Made by a program: the position numbers and the translations under genes | In this document: one piece after another, positions 39,048 through 51,400 of the stretch | How the letters are laid out: each line of letters opens with the position of its first letter | Numbering within the stretch: position 1 is the first letter of the stretch | Source: Gossypium raimondii | Taxonomy: Eukaryota > Streptophyta > Magnoliopsida > Malvales > Malvaceae | Assembly: GCF_025698545.1 (NCBI RefSeq) | Contig: NC_068569.1 | Span: 18,848,001 to 18,912,000 of the forward strand | Reading direction: 5' to 3' | DNA: 64,000 nucleotides | The notes under the pieces: generated by a model | What the model was told of the DNA's origin: nothing | Database searches by the model: none | Seen by the model: the letters and a program-made list of their open reading frames with translations, nothing else

Positions 39048-41127
39048 CTGTGCATGCAAAGAACAAGACACACCATTAACTGTCACATTAGCCGTAACTT
39101 TCATGTTGTCCAAATGTGCAGTACTGGAACCTCATTGTTCAAGGCGTTATAGCTAGGCTATGCAATTATCACTTGTACCAAAATACTTCAGTGAATAATG
39201 TCTGTCTTATGAAGACATTTCCTAAGTTTTGGCGTTGACTGGATTTAGATTCATTATGCATTGAGCATTATTGGAACTGCTGTTGTGCATGATTGACTGA
39301 ATCTATGCTTTTGGAAAGGGAAGCAAAGGTGGATGAAGAGTAATGAATACTAGTAGAGTAGAAGGGCATGTATGTCACCAAATACCACTGTGGCACTGAA
39401 GACCATAGTTTAGAGTTTATGCTGAGATATTTTACTTCTAACAGACAACACCTCCTAAAAGACACAGGAAAACATTCATAGTTGGCAGACATAGATATTC
39501 TACTTTTTTGTTATAAGTTAATTGGAGTCAGAAATCTTACCTTGTATGATTTGCCTTGGAGTAGGAATCAGATGTGGAATATTTTGATAGGCATTATTAA
39601 AATGTAATTACATGTGGCATTCAACACATTATTTAAAATGCCATCAGTTTGATGTATCCTTGCAGGATTATTCCATTTCTTCAGTCAAGAAGAAGGATTC
39701 TGGTTTTGAGAAAAGAACTCAACATGCTCTGGTAAGGCCAGAGGAAGAAGAGAAGGTAACAAAAAGCTATAAATAATTTTGAATCTTGACTTCTAATCAT
39801 ATGAGTCACTGTGATTGCTTTCTATATTGTCTACTCAAATCACATAATATACAAGGCGCCTTAAACGTCTTTATATTGTTTACAGGAATCACCATTCCCA
39901 GGTGTAACACAAACACCAGTGTCAAAATTGTTGAAGAAAGTAGAAAATACCAACACAGGAAGTGTAAGAAGCATTCCTAAGCATCATAAGAAGGTGAGAT
40001 ACGTTTGTTTTCTTTCCCCTTTTCCATTTGCAGTTAGGTTGGGAAGAAAAGGATGAGATGGACATTCATCATTGATATATATTTGCTTAATCTTACATTA
40101 TGGCATGACAGGTAACTCACCATGAATATGAAGTTGAAACTTCCAATGGAAGAACAATTACAAAACGAAGAAAAACAAGAAGTACAGTCTTGTTTGAGGT
40201 TTGTAACTAACACCATATTGAATCCATGAAAAGTTTACATCCTTGGTAGAAAACCCAAATGTGATATATGTTGATCAATAGTGTTGTACATTTGCACGTA
40301 TGCACACATGCATGATCCATGCTGAACTTCCTTGTCTGATGTTACATCAGGATCCAAGGAAACATAAGAAGGTCCGGACACCAAAAGCTAATACCCCAGC
40401 AAGTTTTGTCAAGGTACTCAGAAGCTAAAGATGGTTCCTAGATCATAGTCACATCTATACTCATATCATATGTCAAAATCATGAAGCATGACAGCTTGAA
40501 AATGCAATTTATACTTGGCAGAAGAAAAAGGAAAATACAAAACTAGCTAAACCATCAGGGGATCAACAGTTAAAATTCTTTAATACATTCTAGTGGACGT
40601 GGTTAGAAATAGTAGAGGAAAGTGGAAACAAATTCCAGTATATTATTGAAAGAGTATGAGCGGCACTAACGAAATAATTCCTTCCTTAGAGAAATGCTGA
40701 AGCCCATATATTTAGCATTGTTTGCTTTCCAAATATTTAGCATCGTTTGCTTTTGGATATAGTAATTGGATGCAAGTGTAGGCTGAGTAACCTAAAACAA
40801 GGAACAAATATTTAGCATCGTTTGCTTTTGGATATAGTAATTGGATGCAAGTGTAGGCTGAGTAACCTAAAACAAGGAACAAGGGACTGACTTCAGAGAA
40901 ATAGTAACAAAAATAGATTAGACTAACTGTTTAATGACCCGTTTTATCAGCATATGTTTGACTGTTTAAATCAGTGTTTTCCCTTTCCAATATTAGAGAA
41001 ACATCATTGATATATATTCATCATCCAGGGAACCAAGGGATGTCAACCAAATGTTTCAAATATCGGTGATTTGTTTTCAGAAGGTTCTCTAAATCCTTAC
41101 GCAGATGACCCGTATGCATTTGATTAA
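34974..41127 (+). CDS. ZYP1: Synaptonemal complex transverse filament protein ZYP1, 875 aa
   Basis: It forms the transverse filaments joining homologous chromosomes in meiotic prophase and limits crossovers (known of plant ZYP1). Eighteen exons join in frame: 34974-35130, 35223-35272, 35497-35704, 35795-35920, 36062-36160, 36754-37430, 37519-37767, 37853-37981, 38062-38130, 38196-38306, 38513-38620, 38713-38823, 38894-38980, 39666-39755, 39886-39993, 40112-40198, 40351-40413, 41029-41127 (2628 bp), all GT-AG. The protein starts [19 protein letters not shown]. It is coiled coil through most of its length (about residues 50-720, rich in E, K, L and Q). A basic tail follows ([12 protein letters not shown]), and it ends in [20 protein letters not shown] then FD, the conserved ZYP1 C-terminus. 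The length is close to Arabidopsis ZYP1 (about 870). The start is fixed by the family N-terminus. It appears intact. Confidence 0.96.
39011..39044. repeat. (TC)17 microsatellite in ZYP1 intron 13
   Basis: An uninterrupted TC dinucleotide run of 34 bp, 30 bp after the exon 13 donor. Such runs are usually length-polymorphic. Confidence 0.9.
40731..40880. repeat. 75-bp perfect tandem duplication in ZYP1 intron 17
   Basis: Two copies (40731-40805 and 40806-40880) begin AAATATTTAGCATCG and end ACAAGGAAC. I see no differences between them, so the duplication is recent or may be an assembly feature. A shorter diverged third copy of the first ~20 bases lies just upstream (about 40709-40729). Confidence 0.9.
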
Positions 41128-42788
41128 AGGTACTGTCATTTATCTATTCTAGGAATGAACTTCTAAACAAGATTCTTCTGTTTTTTTGTTTTTTTCCCTC
41201 TATTTTCTTTGGAATAGCAGAAACTGGCTACCTTTGGTCTCCATTAAGCAATTGAATTGGTGGGATATTGGACTTGAAAATTGTTTTCATAAGATTTATG
41301 ATCTCACTCAACCATACCACCCAAAGTTGTCCAAGTGAAGTGACTTTTGGTTCTCAATCATTCTGCCTCAGGAGCGAATAATTTAAAGTTCGACATAGCA
41401 GGCTTGATTGTTTGGGTGGTTTGTCCTTTTGAGCTTGTTTAGTGTCAAATTATTCAAAAGGGATGAATTCTAACCTATCACAAGATACTCTAAAGCAGAG
41501 AGCATCTTTTCAGTTTTCTACCAAACTGTGGTTTTATCTAAGATATGACTGTAAATTTATCTTGCCATTGATGCTTCTTTGCAGGATAGATGTATCTGAT
41601 GTTGATACCTAAAACCAGCGTTGTCTTTTTCCCATTTCAAAAGAGCTTTTTCACTTGGTTCACTGGGTGGGCAGTGGAGATGAATTGAACCATTCTTTTC
41701 TGCTTGCAAAAGGCATGTGATGTGGTCTGATTTTGTAAATTCCCATTGAGACAGTTTATCTGCTTCAATCCCGCATGTAAACAACATTAGATAAAGGACT
41801 TATTAGGCTGTTTGGAAAAGGAACATACTTGGAACTTTTGTCCAGTGTGATCGAAGTCGTGATCAAATCAGGTGATGGGCTGATAGCTACATGGTTTTTA
41901 GCATATATGGAGCTTGCCCACTCTGAAGGAACGATTAAATTCTCCCTTTTTGTTGTTTCTGCCTGGAAATACAAATTTGTGATGTCCTGATTCATTTGAT
42001 TGGGAGTACGGATTTAAAAAGTTAAGCAGGGACAAGATTGAAAAGCCTAAGGCTAGGAGTATCAAACTGGTGGGTATAGGTGGCTCATGGTTACTTGTCA
42101 TTTAAGATCCCTTTGAGGTACCTATTGCTAAAATTTACTCTAATTAAAAGAAAAAAGTCAAGAAATGGAAGTTTTTCAAAATCGTCTTCAACAACCCCCT
42201 CTCATTTTTATATTTCGACTCATTCTGTATGGATATGAAGTCTTAACTCCCCTGCTGCATTCATGCCGTTTATCTGGCTTATTTTGCCTCTTAATCTACT
42301 AACCCAGTTAGGCAAGCAAAACCCATGTTATATGGACTTAGCATTTTCTCTAAAGTTCTCATGCATAATTGTGTCCAACATATAAACATATCCAAGAAGG
42401 CAATTTTCAGACTTCCCATGAATTCTTTGTAAATTGATTTAGTATTATGCAATTTCTGTAAGCAACAGAACTTTATAAATGGCCTTTCTTCTTTGTTTTT
42501 TTTGTGTTGGCAAGAGAGTGACTTCAACTTCGGCTTGCTGGTCATTTCTTCCTCCTCCTAGGAATAATCAAGCAGAAACTAGTATTGCTATGCATTGTTC
42601 TTTGTTGTCGTTGCCCTTATTATATCAATGAACTTGAAGAAGAAACTGGAAATTTATTGTAGCATAAAACTGAACAACAGATTAATAGTGATTAATTTGT
42701 TTGGCAAATTGATCTAACTCAAACAACTGAAATTTCTCATTACTGTTCATAACATCGATCTCCAAAATGACTGAAAAATATTTGAAAG
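41128..42788. other. 3' side of ZYP1 and intergenic DNA
   Basis: Contains the ZYP1 3' UTR. A few short open stretches exist on the minus strand (for example one at 41898-42101 starting with a hydrophobic segment, overlapping one at 41765-41995), but I find no splice arrangement or family match that supports a gene. Confidence 0.4.
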
Positions 42789-43225
42789 CTAGGTTGCTGA
42801 GTAACAGAAGAAAGATTCATCACCAAAGATAAAGAAATCAAGTGCTAGCTTCATAAAGAAACTGGAAATCAACATAACCAAGATGACTTGAAGAATCAGA
42901 TCCACCATTCCACAGAATTTGATTTTCTTCATCTTCAATCGCTCCTTTACCAACTCCACCCTCAGGCTTTCAATCTCTCTCCTCATCTTTTCCTTTACCT
43001 GCGTCTAGTGAGGAAAATGGAAGGAAAACTGAAGGGAATTTGAACAGTGTTAAACATCAAATTCGAACAAGAAGCACGAACCTTAAATTTGTCGTTGTTT
43101 GCTGCTTCGAAGACGCGATTCACTGATGATTTCAGTGAAGAAAGCAGAAGCGCAGCTTTGGCGCGGCGAACTGCGATCTGCAATTTTCGATCCTTGTCTC
43201 TTCCTTCCACTTCAGTTCCTTCCAT
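42789..43225 (-). CDS. Small membrane protein of unknown function, 117 aa
   Basis: Two exons, 43082-43225 (48 codons) and 42789-42998 (69 codons plus stop), join in phase 0 across an 83-bp GT-AG intron. Exon 1 starts MEGTEVEGRDKDRKLQ and is charged and helical (AVRRAKAALLLSSLKSSVNR). Exon 2 begins with a heptad-like charged helix (EKMRREIESLRVELVKERLK), followed by one strongly hydrophobic segment (VDLILQVILVMLISSFFMKL) and a short tail. It therefore looks like a coiled-coil protein with a single membrane anchor near the C-terminus. I do not recognise the family. The ATG at 43225 is preferred because upstream in-frame residues look like untranslated leader. Confidence 0.65.
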
Positions 43226-43527
43226 TCCCTCTCGTTCTATCTGTAGAAAACGGAAACCTGCTTTTGAAATTTGAACTCCGATCTTTAAATAGTCCCTCAA
43301 AAGCGATAGCAAACCAAATCCAAATGTATGAAATTTGTTTTTCCAGCAGCTTAGATAGTTACTTGGTGACCCGTTAGGCCCGCAGACTAGCTCAGCCCAT
43401 CTCATTTCTAGAGTTTTGAATAAATTATGCGTTTATTTTATTTTATTTTATTTGTTTTTCACATAACAAATTTGATGTTAGTATTATACAATAAAGATAT
43501 GAGGTCAAATGATACTTGCAAAAAAAA
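43226..43527. other. Promoter side of the small membrane-protein gene
   Basis: About 300 bp with no gene. It contains the presumed 5' UTR and promoter of the 117-aa protein and ends in an A-run at the copia insertion point. Confidence 0.4.
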
Positions 43528-43769
43528 TGTTGAAGAAGGAAACGTGAAAGAGACAATTATAATATGCATCAAAGTTATTATATTATTGATGAACACTGAA
43601 TTGATAAAACAAAACATAAATGCTTATATTTATAGGCTTACAAAGAAACTACCTTAACACAAAGATAGCTAACAATTTATGTAATTAAACTGAAAATCTG
43701 GAACTAACAAGATTCTACCGAGATACTTGTTCAACTAAACAACCCACTACTTTGAATTAACCCTCAACA

Positions 43770-45460
43770 TTCTCCCTTAATTCAAACTTGCAGACACTAA
43801 GTACACTTCTAAAATAGCTAAACTTCAAGTGATCACCCCTGAACCTAGAGTGAAAACATTTGCTGATACACTTCTTCTATCATCTAAAGAACTTGCCCAA
43901 TCACTATCTGTGAACCCACACAATTTGAAATTTAAAGTTTTTGAGTACCAATGTCATACTCTAAAGTTCCAGCAATGTATTGCAAAACCCATTTTGCTGC
44001 TCCATAAATTCACCTCTCACATAAATCAAGAGAGCCAATTTTTGGTAGTCCAAGAACCATACATTTATCACTTAGCAATTTCAGACCTTTAATATTGAGA
44101 TGTCCATACCTCAAATGTCATAGCTTCGAGTCATCCTTTGCACTTGCAGCAAGAACAAAGTTCTCCATGTTTGAAACATCCAACGAAAACATCTAGTTTG
44201 GAGTCATGTGGACATGGACTTATTTGCCTGACTTTTTATTTTTGATGATACATGCATCATCATCAAATATGATAGAATATCCACCAGCCATTAGTTGTCC
44301 AACACTCAATAAATTGTATCCTAAATCAGGAACAAATTGAACATTGCATCTCCCTTTTGTTCCCAAGCTGCACCTTTATCTTTTGTGACTCATCAAGCAC
44401 ATTGAACAAGGATTTGGTGCCTGTCATATGATTCAAACAACCACTGCCCACAAGCCATAAATCATTTGGCTTATGGTTAACATCAATACAAGCCATAAAA
44501 AGTTTATTTTCCTCATCACTTTCTGCTGCAAAGTTAATTTTTTTTATCCTTATACCAACCATCAGCTTTTATATGCCTATATTTGTTGCAATGATAACAT
44601 TTTATGCCATATTTTATGTTACCTTGCTCATTGTATTGCCTCTGTCCATCATTCCTTCCTCTGCCTTTGCCTCTACCATAACCACGGCCACGGCCACCAC
44701 GAAATCCTCCTCTTTCTCGATCATTGTTTGTTGAACGGTCATTGTCGCCTTGATTTGTGAATGTCTCCTTCACTTGAAATGCCTACTCTTCGCTCTTTTT
44801 TACTGATCTGCTGATTCTCGCCTCATGAGATTGAAGAGACCCCATCAGTTCATCAACGGAGAGAACTGACAGATCTTTGGATTCTTCTATAGCAGCCACA
44901 ACATGATCAAATTTTTTTGTCAAGCTTCACAAAACTTTCGCTACAATTATCTCGTCTGAAATTTGTTCGCCGTATGAGCGCAATTAGCCGACTATTGTCC
45001 TTGTTCGTGACAAAAAATCAGTAATTGATTCACCATTCTTCATCATCAATGTTTCAAAATCACGTCATAGTGATTGCAATTTCACCACTGTAACCTTTGA
45101 ATCACCTTGATACTCTTTCTGCAAAATTGACCATGCTTCATTTGATGTGGTTGCTGCAGCAATTCGTGAGAAAATAGAGTCATGAATCGCTTGCTGAATA
45201 ATGAACAATGCCTTAGCATCGTTTTTCTTGGTTTCTTTCAATCTCTTTTCTTCTTCTTCGTCAGATTCAAGTATGTCAGCGAACCTGTACTCAACCAAGT
45301 CCCATAGCTCTTGTGATCTGAGCAATGTCTTCACCTTGATGCTCCACCACTCATATTTCTCACCATTGAAAATAGGTATGAGTGGTTGAGAGGAAGAAAA
45401 ACCAGCTGATGCCATTCCAAGAACACACTCTCTCTTCTCTCGTGTTTCCCAAAGACCCAA
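43770..45460 (-). pseudogene. Copia gag-pol remnant
   Basis: Gag (UBN2-type) reads open at 45065-45460 with PLIPIFNGEKYEWWSIKVKT and IFSRIAAATTSNEAWSILQK. At 44534-44773 is a glycine/arginine-rich run followed by CYHCNKYRHIKADGW, a CCHC knuckle that has lost its last cysteine. At 44326-44562 is the protease-like DLWLVGSGCLNHMTGTKSLF, where functional copies have DSG in place of GSG. GAG-pre-integrase residues follow with stops (LSVGQLMAGGYSIIF, HLRYGHLNIKGLKLLS). Near 44030 these meet a piece from the RNase H domain (AAKWVLQYIAGTLEYDIG). The catalytic core of pol is gone. Confidence 0.75.
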
Positions 45461-45504
45461 AAAGGTATTTCTCTCAAATACCCAGTGGACCCAAAAAGAT
45501 CAAA

Positions 45505-45520
45505 CCTTGCTTTGATACCA
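45505..45520 (-). other. Primer binding site of the miniature copia element
   Basis: TGGTATCAAAGCAAGG on the minus strand, four bases inside the 5' LTR, matches the initiator-Met tRNA 3'-end complement (TGGTATCAGAGC) with one change. Confidence 0.75.
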
Positions 45521-45779
45521 AATTTGTTGAAGATCAAGGAAACGTGAAAGAGACAATTACAATATGCATCAAAGTTATCCTATTATTGATGAACACTGAA
45601 TTGATAAAGCAAAACATAAATGTTTATATTTATAGGCTTACAAAGAAACTACCTTAACACAAAAATAGCTAACAACTTATTCAATTAAACTAAAAATCTG
45701 GAAAATCTGAAACTAACAAAAATTCTACCGAGATACTTGTTCAACTAAACAACCCACTATTTTGAATTAGTCCTCAACA

Positions 45780-47439
45780 ACAAAAAAAATAATAGAGCTA
45801 AAATGTTGATATAAAATCAAATTCTTCGAAATATCAAATTCAATATTGAAATATCTTAACTTGGTACTTTGACATTTGAACCCTAGTAGGTCGAGTATAA
45901 TTCATCAAACTCTTTCATTTTAAAAAATAGAAAAATGATAAAATCTCACATGTGAAGTGCATCAATCAAGTCTCACTTGGTGAAGAGATGAGCACCTTAA
46001 TAAGATGAAAGAGTGGTAGGATATGGTGAAAAGACATTGATGGTTGATTAGGAGAGAGGGAAAAGGGAAAAGGGAGGAAAAAGATATGGAACATTTTTAA
46101 AATATTTATAATATTCCAATAGTTATTTACAAGTGATTCAAAAATTATGTCATTTGATTATTAACCAATAGTTATTAGTGATGAGTTATATCTCTTAAAT
46201 TCAAAAGTTATAATAGATAGTTACATCTCTATGAAGAGATATGTGACCTCTTATAAATAGGTGGGATCTCATCTGTATTACATATCAAAACATAAAAACT
46301 TTTGTTTCTCTTTATTCTCCTTCATCTTCTATTATTCTTTAATTGTTTTACAAAGAATTATTGTAAAAAGTCTTTATTGAGATTGATACTCTTGCTATAC
46401 TTTGTTCAATTCTCAATGGATTGTTTCTGTTAGTGCAAAACATCGACAATCATTGGGCTTAGGCTTTACTATATTCTCGAGGTTCATTTTCTACTAACTA
46501 TTTTGTACAAAATATAGATAAAAATGAATAAAACTTTAAAGAAAGTGGCACTGAGCCTTCGTTAAGTTTTTATAAATTATTTTTTATTCCCATACACTAA
46601 TAGAAGATGGGGTAAAGAGGAGGGAAAAAAGGAAGGACGGAAGGGAAAAAAACAGAGATTGAAGGGCTAGAAAGAGGTGGGGTGGGGTTGGTTGGCCATC
46701 AAAACGTTGTCAAAAGGGCTAAAAATAGAGAGACGTAGGAGAGTTTTTAAAAAAAAATTATAATGTATTTATATGTTAGTGTGATTGATAATTTTTTTGT
46801 TTATATCTAGCTTAATATGATAATTTAGCTTCAAATTTATTAATATTGTATTTCCTCATGTCAACATTCAAATGAAATACAACTATTATGATTATTTGAA
46901 ATAATATTACAATTTTTGATATATATTATAAGGTATTGATTATTTGATATATTTATTTCACTAAACATTTTAATTCTAATATGAATTTGATGGTAACTTT
47001 TAAAATTACTTTGACAAAATATAATAAAATTTGTTAATTTTAATATTTTTCAATAATATTTAATATTAGTAAAAAGTTATTTTGTACTTAAAACTTTTGA
47101 TTAATATGCTATCCAAAGAAATCTCATTTAAAACATTTCCTTGAGATGACAATCTTACATTTCCATTGGCATCAAGATTCTAAAATATAAAAGGTAGTTT
47201 CAATACCAATCTTTATTTACTTAATCTTACACTCTCTATTTAATCTTACATAATGTCTTTCCAAATACTTAATGTCTTTCCAAATTTTACCAGACAAAAA
47301 TGAACCATACTTAATATTTTCCTTCAAAAATAACAATTGCCCAATTTCGTTGTGATCTTATTCTTCTATGATCCAACTATAGTAATCCAACCCATGTCCC
47401 CATTTTAATGTCTTTCAAAATTTTATTTATAGTGATCCA
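45780..47439. other. Intergenic, with a possible old copia-type LTR
   Basis: No gene seen. Around 46140-46560 is an LTR-like stretch: a TATA-like CTTATAAATAGGTGGGATC near 46250 is followed by a T-rich leader and an AATTGTTTTACAAAGAATTATTG segment. Ends and target duplication could not be set. Confidence 0.3.
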
Positions 47440-48421
47440 ACTATGCTAGGCAAGCGGGGTGTAGGTTCTTCATATTCATCCGATTCGTTGTGATCTTATT
47501 CTTCTATGATCCAACTATAGTGATCCAACTATGCTAGACAAGCGAGGCATAGGTTCTTCATATTCATCCCATTCAATGGCTTGAATTTCCTCTAATGGAA
47601 ATGAAAACCAATCCATGTAACAGATTTGTGTATTGATGATATTAATTGAACTCTGAAATCGACTCAAAATTTTTCTCAGAAATAAAGTCAATTACCGATA
47701 ATGAAGATGAATAAAAAATTTGACATCGTCTTTTTCTTCATCTTCATTGTCGGTAAGTGACTTTATTTCCGAGAAAAACTAAAACCAATCCATGTCCTTA
47801 ATTTTTCTCAGAAATAAAGTCAGTTACCGATAATGAAGATGAAGATGAAGATGAAGAAAAAGACAATGTTAAATTTTTTCTACATCTTCATTATTGGTAA
47901 CTGACTTTATTTTTGAGAAAAATTTTGGATCAATTTCGGAGTTCTGCTACATTACTTTTGGCAACTTGAATTTGTATGAAAATGACAAAGTGCTCGAGTG
48001 GGATGATTCGACCGGTTTAACAGCTTTTCAAAAAGCTAAACAAAGATTTTGGAAAACCCGTTGCATTTATATTCAGATTTGAAGTTTAATTCTTTTTGGC
48101 CGACACATAAGTAAATAAGTAAAATTTGTTTTTTAATTAAATTATTATTTTGGTCATTATATTCAATTTTGAAGTTTACTTAATTATGTTATTCTTGTGT
48201 TGAAGTGAAAACTCCTTAAATTAGTATTTTCTATTCATTATGATGGTATGATTTTGTTTTTATTTTAAATAAAGAAGAATTTGTATAAATATTTCCCATG
48301 GCATTAGCTTTCTGAAAAGTTGTTAAACGGGTCAAATCATCCCACTCGAGCACTTTCAATCCCTTTGTCATTTTCATACAAATTCTTATTTGCTTTAACA
48401 AATATTTCCCATGGCATTGTA
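47440..48421. pseudogene. Rearranged, partly inverted fragments of an uncharacterised plant gene
   Basis: Pieces of the protein coded by the nearby copy at 53590-54066 recur here on both strands. On the minus strand they include DWFSFPLEEIQAIEWDEYEE (about 47535-47616) and VLEWDDLTRLTTFQKA with PWEIFVKANKNLYENDK (about 48300-48421). On the plus strand they include an IDDIN...FSEIKS segment (about 47617-47705) and KVLEWDDSTGLTAFQKAKQR (about 47985-48050). The mixture of orientations shows local inverted duplications. Stops and frame breaks exclude a functional gene. The minus-strand piece ending at 48421 continues beyond the solo LTR at 52102. The family is plant-specific as far as I can tell, function unknown. 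Confidence 0.6.
47661..47930. repeat. Four alternating inverted arms (hairpin-forming)
   Basis: A ~45-bp segment built on CTCAGAAATAAAGTCA(A/G)TTACC occurs as plus (about 47676-47713), minus (about 47732-47777), plus (about 47802-47842) and minus (about 47883-47922). Arms three and four are almost perfectly complementary over ~40 bp with a ~40-base loop; arms one and two pair nearly as well. A GAAGAT trinucleotide-type expansion sits at the turn (47833-47857). Confidence 0.8.
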
Positions 48422-51400
48422 TGTGACAGTCCAATTTTGACCCTAATCGGAATAGTGGTTTCGAGACCACAAATACGAGTCTGAAAAATATTTTAAAATT
48501 TTATTTTTGTGTTTATCATGTGTGAATTTACATGTGTGAAAGTTTCATGAATTAATTTTATTGTTTGAGTGCTTAATTTGAGAAAAAGGCTTAATCGCGT
48601 AAAATAAAAATTTAATGGTTAAATATGAAAGTGCCTAATTGTTATTGTCTTTATAATTTGGAGGCTCTATGATGCAATTAATCCACTATATAAGTTAGTG
48701 GATGGCAATGGTCAAGAATGACCTTATATTATATGTTTTATATATTATTAAGTAAAGGTTAATTTAGTAAAATAATAATAATGTTAATATATGTTAATAA
48801 AATAAAAGAACCATGCAATTGTTCATCTTTTCTTCACCGAAAATACAAAAGAAATAAATGAAGAAAAAGCTTTGAACATTCAGCACTTATTTAGCTTGAT
48901 TAAGGTTAGTTTTTTGTTTCGGTTTTTGATAATTTTTACGTTTTTGAGATCGTTGCTTCGAATACTATCTGACCCATGCTTGAATTTTTGATTTTGATGA
49001 ATATTTTGAGTTATGCCATTGATGAATAATTGTGTTTTGTGAAGTTTAATGATGAATAATGAAATATATGTTTTAGATTAATATGTTTTGTATTGGAATT
49101 TTTGATGAAATTGAGTATTTAGGGCTAAATTACAAAAATAATATTTTTAGGGACTAAAATATGAAATAAATAGAATGTGTGGACTTAGATGGACTATAGG
49201 AAGATTCGGCCTAGCTATGGTATATGCAAATTTTGTGTATTTTGTGTTTTATGCAATAGGGACTAAATTCCAAAAAGTGTAAAATGTCAGGGGCAAAATG
49301 GTAATTTTCTCATTTATGTGTTTTTAGACTAAATTAAGTAAATTATGATTAAATGAGTTTAATTTGAATATGTTTAGATCAAGAACGAAAGAAAACGAAA
49401 TTAAACCGGGGGAAGTCGAAAATAGTCGAGTAGTCGATTTCATCCACCGATATCCGAGGTAAGTCTTTAAACATATAAATGTCGTTAAATTTGATAATAT
49501 ATATATGTTACACGATGAATGGAATTTTTGTGAATTTAATTGTGTATGACCGAATGTATATTAGGCAAAAGAGCTATATTTTGAGTTCGATCCACTTGAG
49601 AACCAATCCCCGAAATCCCCGTACGAACCCTAGGAATAGTTAGGATACATATATCATGACATAGGATCTCTGATATGTGTTTTCGTATGAGACCACGTCT
49701 AGGACGTTGGCTTCAAATTTTGTATACGTGTAAGACCCTACCCAGGATAGTTGAATCGATATGTGATTACATGTAAAACCACATCTGAGACGTTGGCGCT
49801 GTAGAAGCTTTTCAATTATCCGCGTATCTTTTTTAATTCCTAACGGTTCAACGGACAAAGATAAGTTGTGTACGAATGTATAAATCAGGCTAAGTGACCA
49901 GGTATGTTATAGTTGATTACCTATGTGAAAATAAGGTAAGTTGTATACTTGAATTGATGATATGAAACTATGTGAAATATGAATTATGTGATTGCATATT
50001 TGAATATAAATGTATTCGGTCTTTGATGTATATGTGTATTGAGGAAAGTGATGATTAATTATATTAATGTTCAATTGATTATTCGGCAAAGAGGAAAGTT
50101 ATTACAAATTATATAAGTTTTGATACATAAGTTGATAAGTTGAATTATATGTGAAATTATAATGGTTTATTATTAATTGTCTAGCTTAATTTATGTAAAT
50201 GATTAAATGTTTATTTGCTTATGACTTACTAAGCTTTGATAACTTACTGTGTGTGTTTGTTTTCCGTTTTATAAAATTGGAAGTTGGTTACAAGCTCGGG
50301 GATCGTCAGAGAAGTCTATCACACTATCGACTGTTTTCGGTATTTTACTAAGTTTGAATTTGAATTTATGGAATGTATAGTCTAGTTAATATGTTTGATT
50401 TTTGGGTATGTAAATATGAACCATGGGAAAATGGCTTATTTATTTTGTTAAGCATGATTTTTATGCTTTGATCAAGTGATAGATATGTTGATTTTGGTAT
50501 TTCGGCCATGTCATATTTATTTATTGAATTATGTTTGATATGTTTTGTTAAGGTATTATTATGTAATTTAGTAATTAAGTGAACTCGGTTATGGCATATA
50601 AGTGAAATGCTAAGTAAATCATAGATGAAATGATAGTTAAATTTGGTTTGTAAGAGTATATTTATATTGATAAATTGATTTGAAAGAAACTAGTAACGTG
50701 CATATGTTCGGTTATAAGGTATGGAAGAACATGTGTATTTTTGGTCATGATCTAGACCTGTTTTGGAAGTGTGTTTTATGCTATAAATTTGTGTATGGAT
50801 ATAGGTTTGGAAAATGTAAAGTGATAGGTATGATTTTATTATTTGAATTGATATGGTTTGATTAGGAAGTGGCATATTTTGACTTATGATTTAATGGCTA
50901 AATCTTGTACAATTTATGAGGTTATTTATGGATACTAATTTGTTATGAAATAAACTAGGAATGTGGAGTATTTAATAAAAGCATGATTTGTTCATACAAG
51001 TGGACTTAATATTCGATTTTGTATTTGTAAAATGATACTAATTGTATGGATATTTGGATATGGCTAAAGTGGTGTATTCATATGCTAAATTTGTAATAGA
51101 TAAATATGCATGTTTTAGTTTTTAAATGATATATAAATGACTTTAAAGTAAGCTTAAAATTATTGATTAAGATGTATACTAATTCGTGTAATGATAGTTA
51201 AGTGAGTAATACAAGTTTGAATTTAGCCTATATAAATTTATTGGATTAGTTGATTAAAGGACAAGTTGATTTGAATTGAGTGTGTATAGTTTATGATTGA
51301 ATGATTTTATTGAAATGGTCATATGTGTACAATATAATGACATCAAAGGTATGTACGACCATATTATAATGTTGCTAATGTTGCATATGTGATAGTACAT

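Larger units (their letters stand above)
43528..45779 (-). mobile_element. Miniature copia retrotransposon with deleted pol
   Basis: 2,252 bp. LTRs of about 242 bp (43528-43769) and 255 bp (45525-45779) begin TGTTGAAG and end CCTCAACA on the plus strand. They differ by scattered substitutions and small indels. Read on the minus strand, the primer site TGGTATCAAAGCAAGG follows the right LTR and a purine tract (AAGGGAGAA) precedes the left LTR. The interior carries gag, a zinc-knuckle region, the start of protease and GAG-pre-integrase, and then jumps to the RNase H end. Integrase and reverse transcriptase are missing. Flanks (AAAAA left, ACAAA right) give no clean target duplication. Confidence 0.85.

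Noticed and set aside
41557..42545. Several short minus-strand open frames downstream of ZYP1
   Set aside because: Overlap in different frames, with no consistent splice sites and no recognised motifs.
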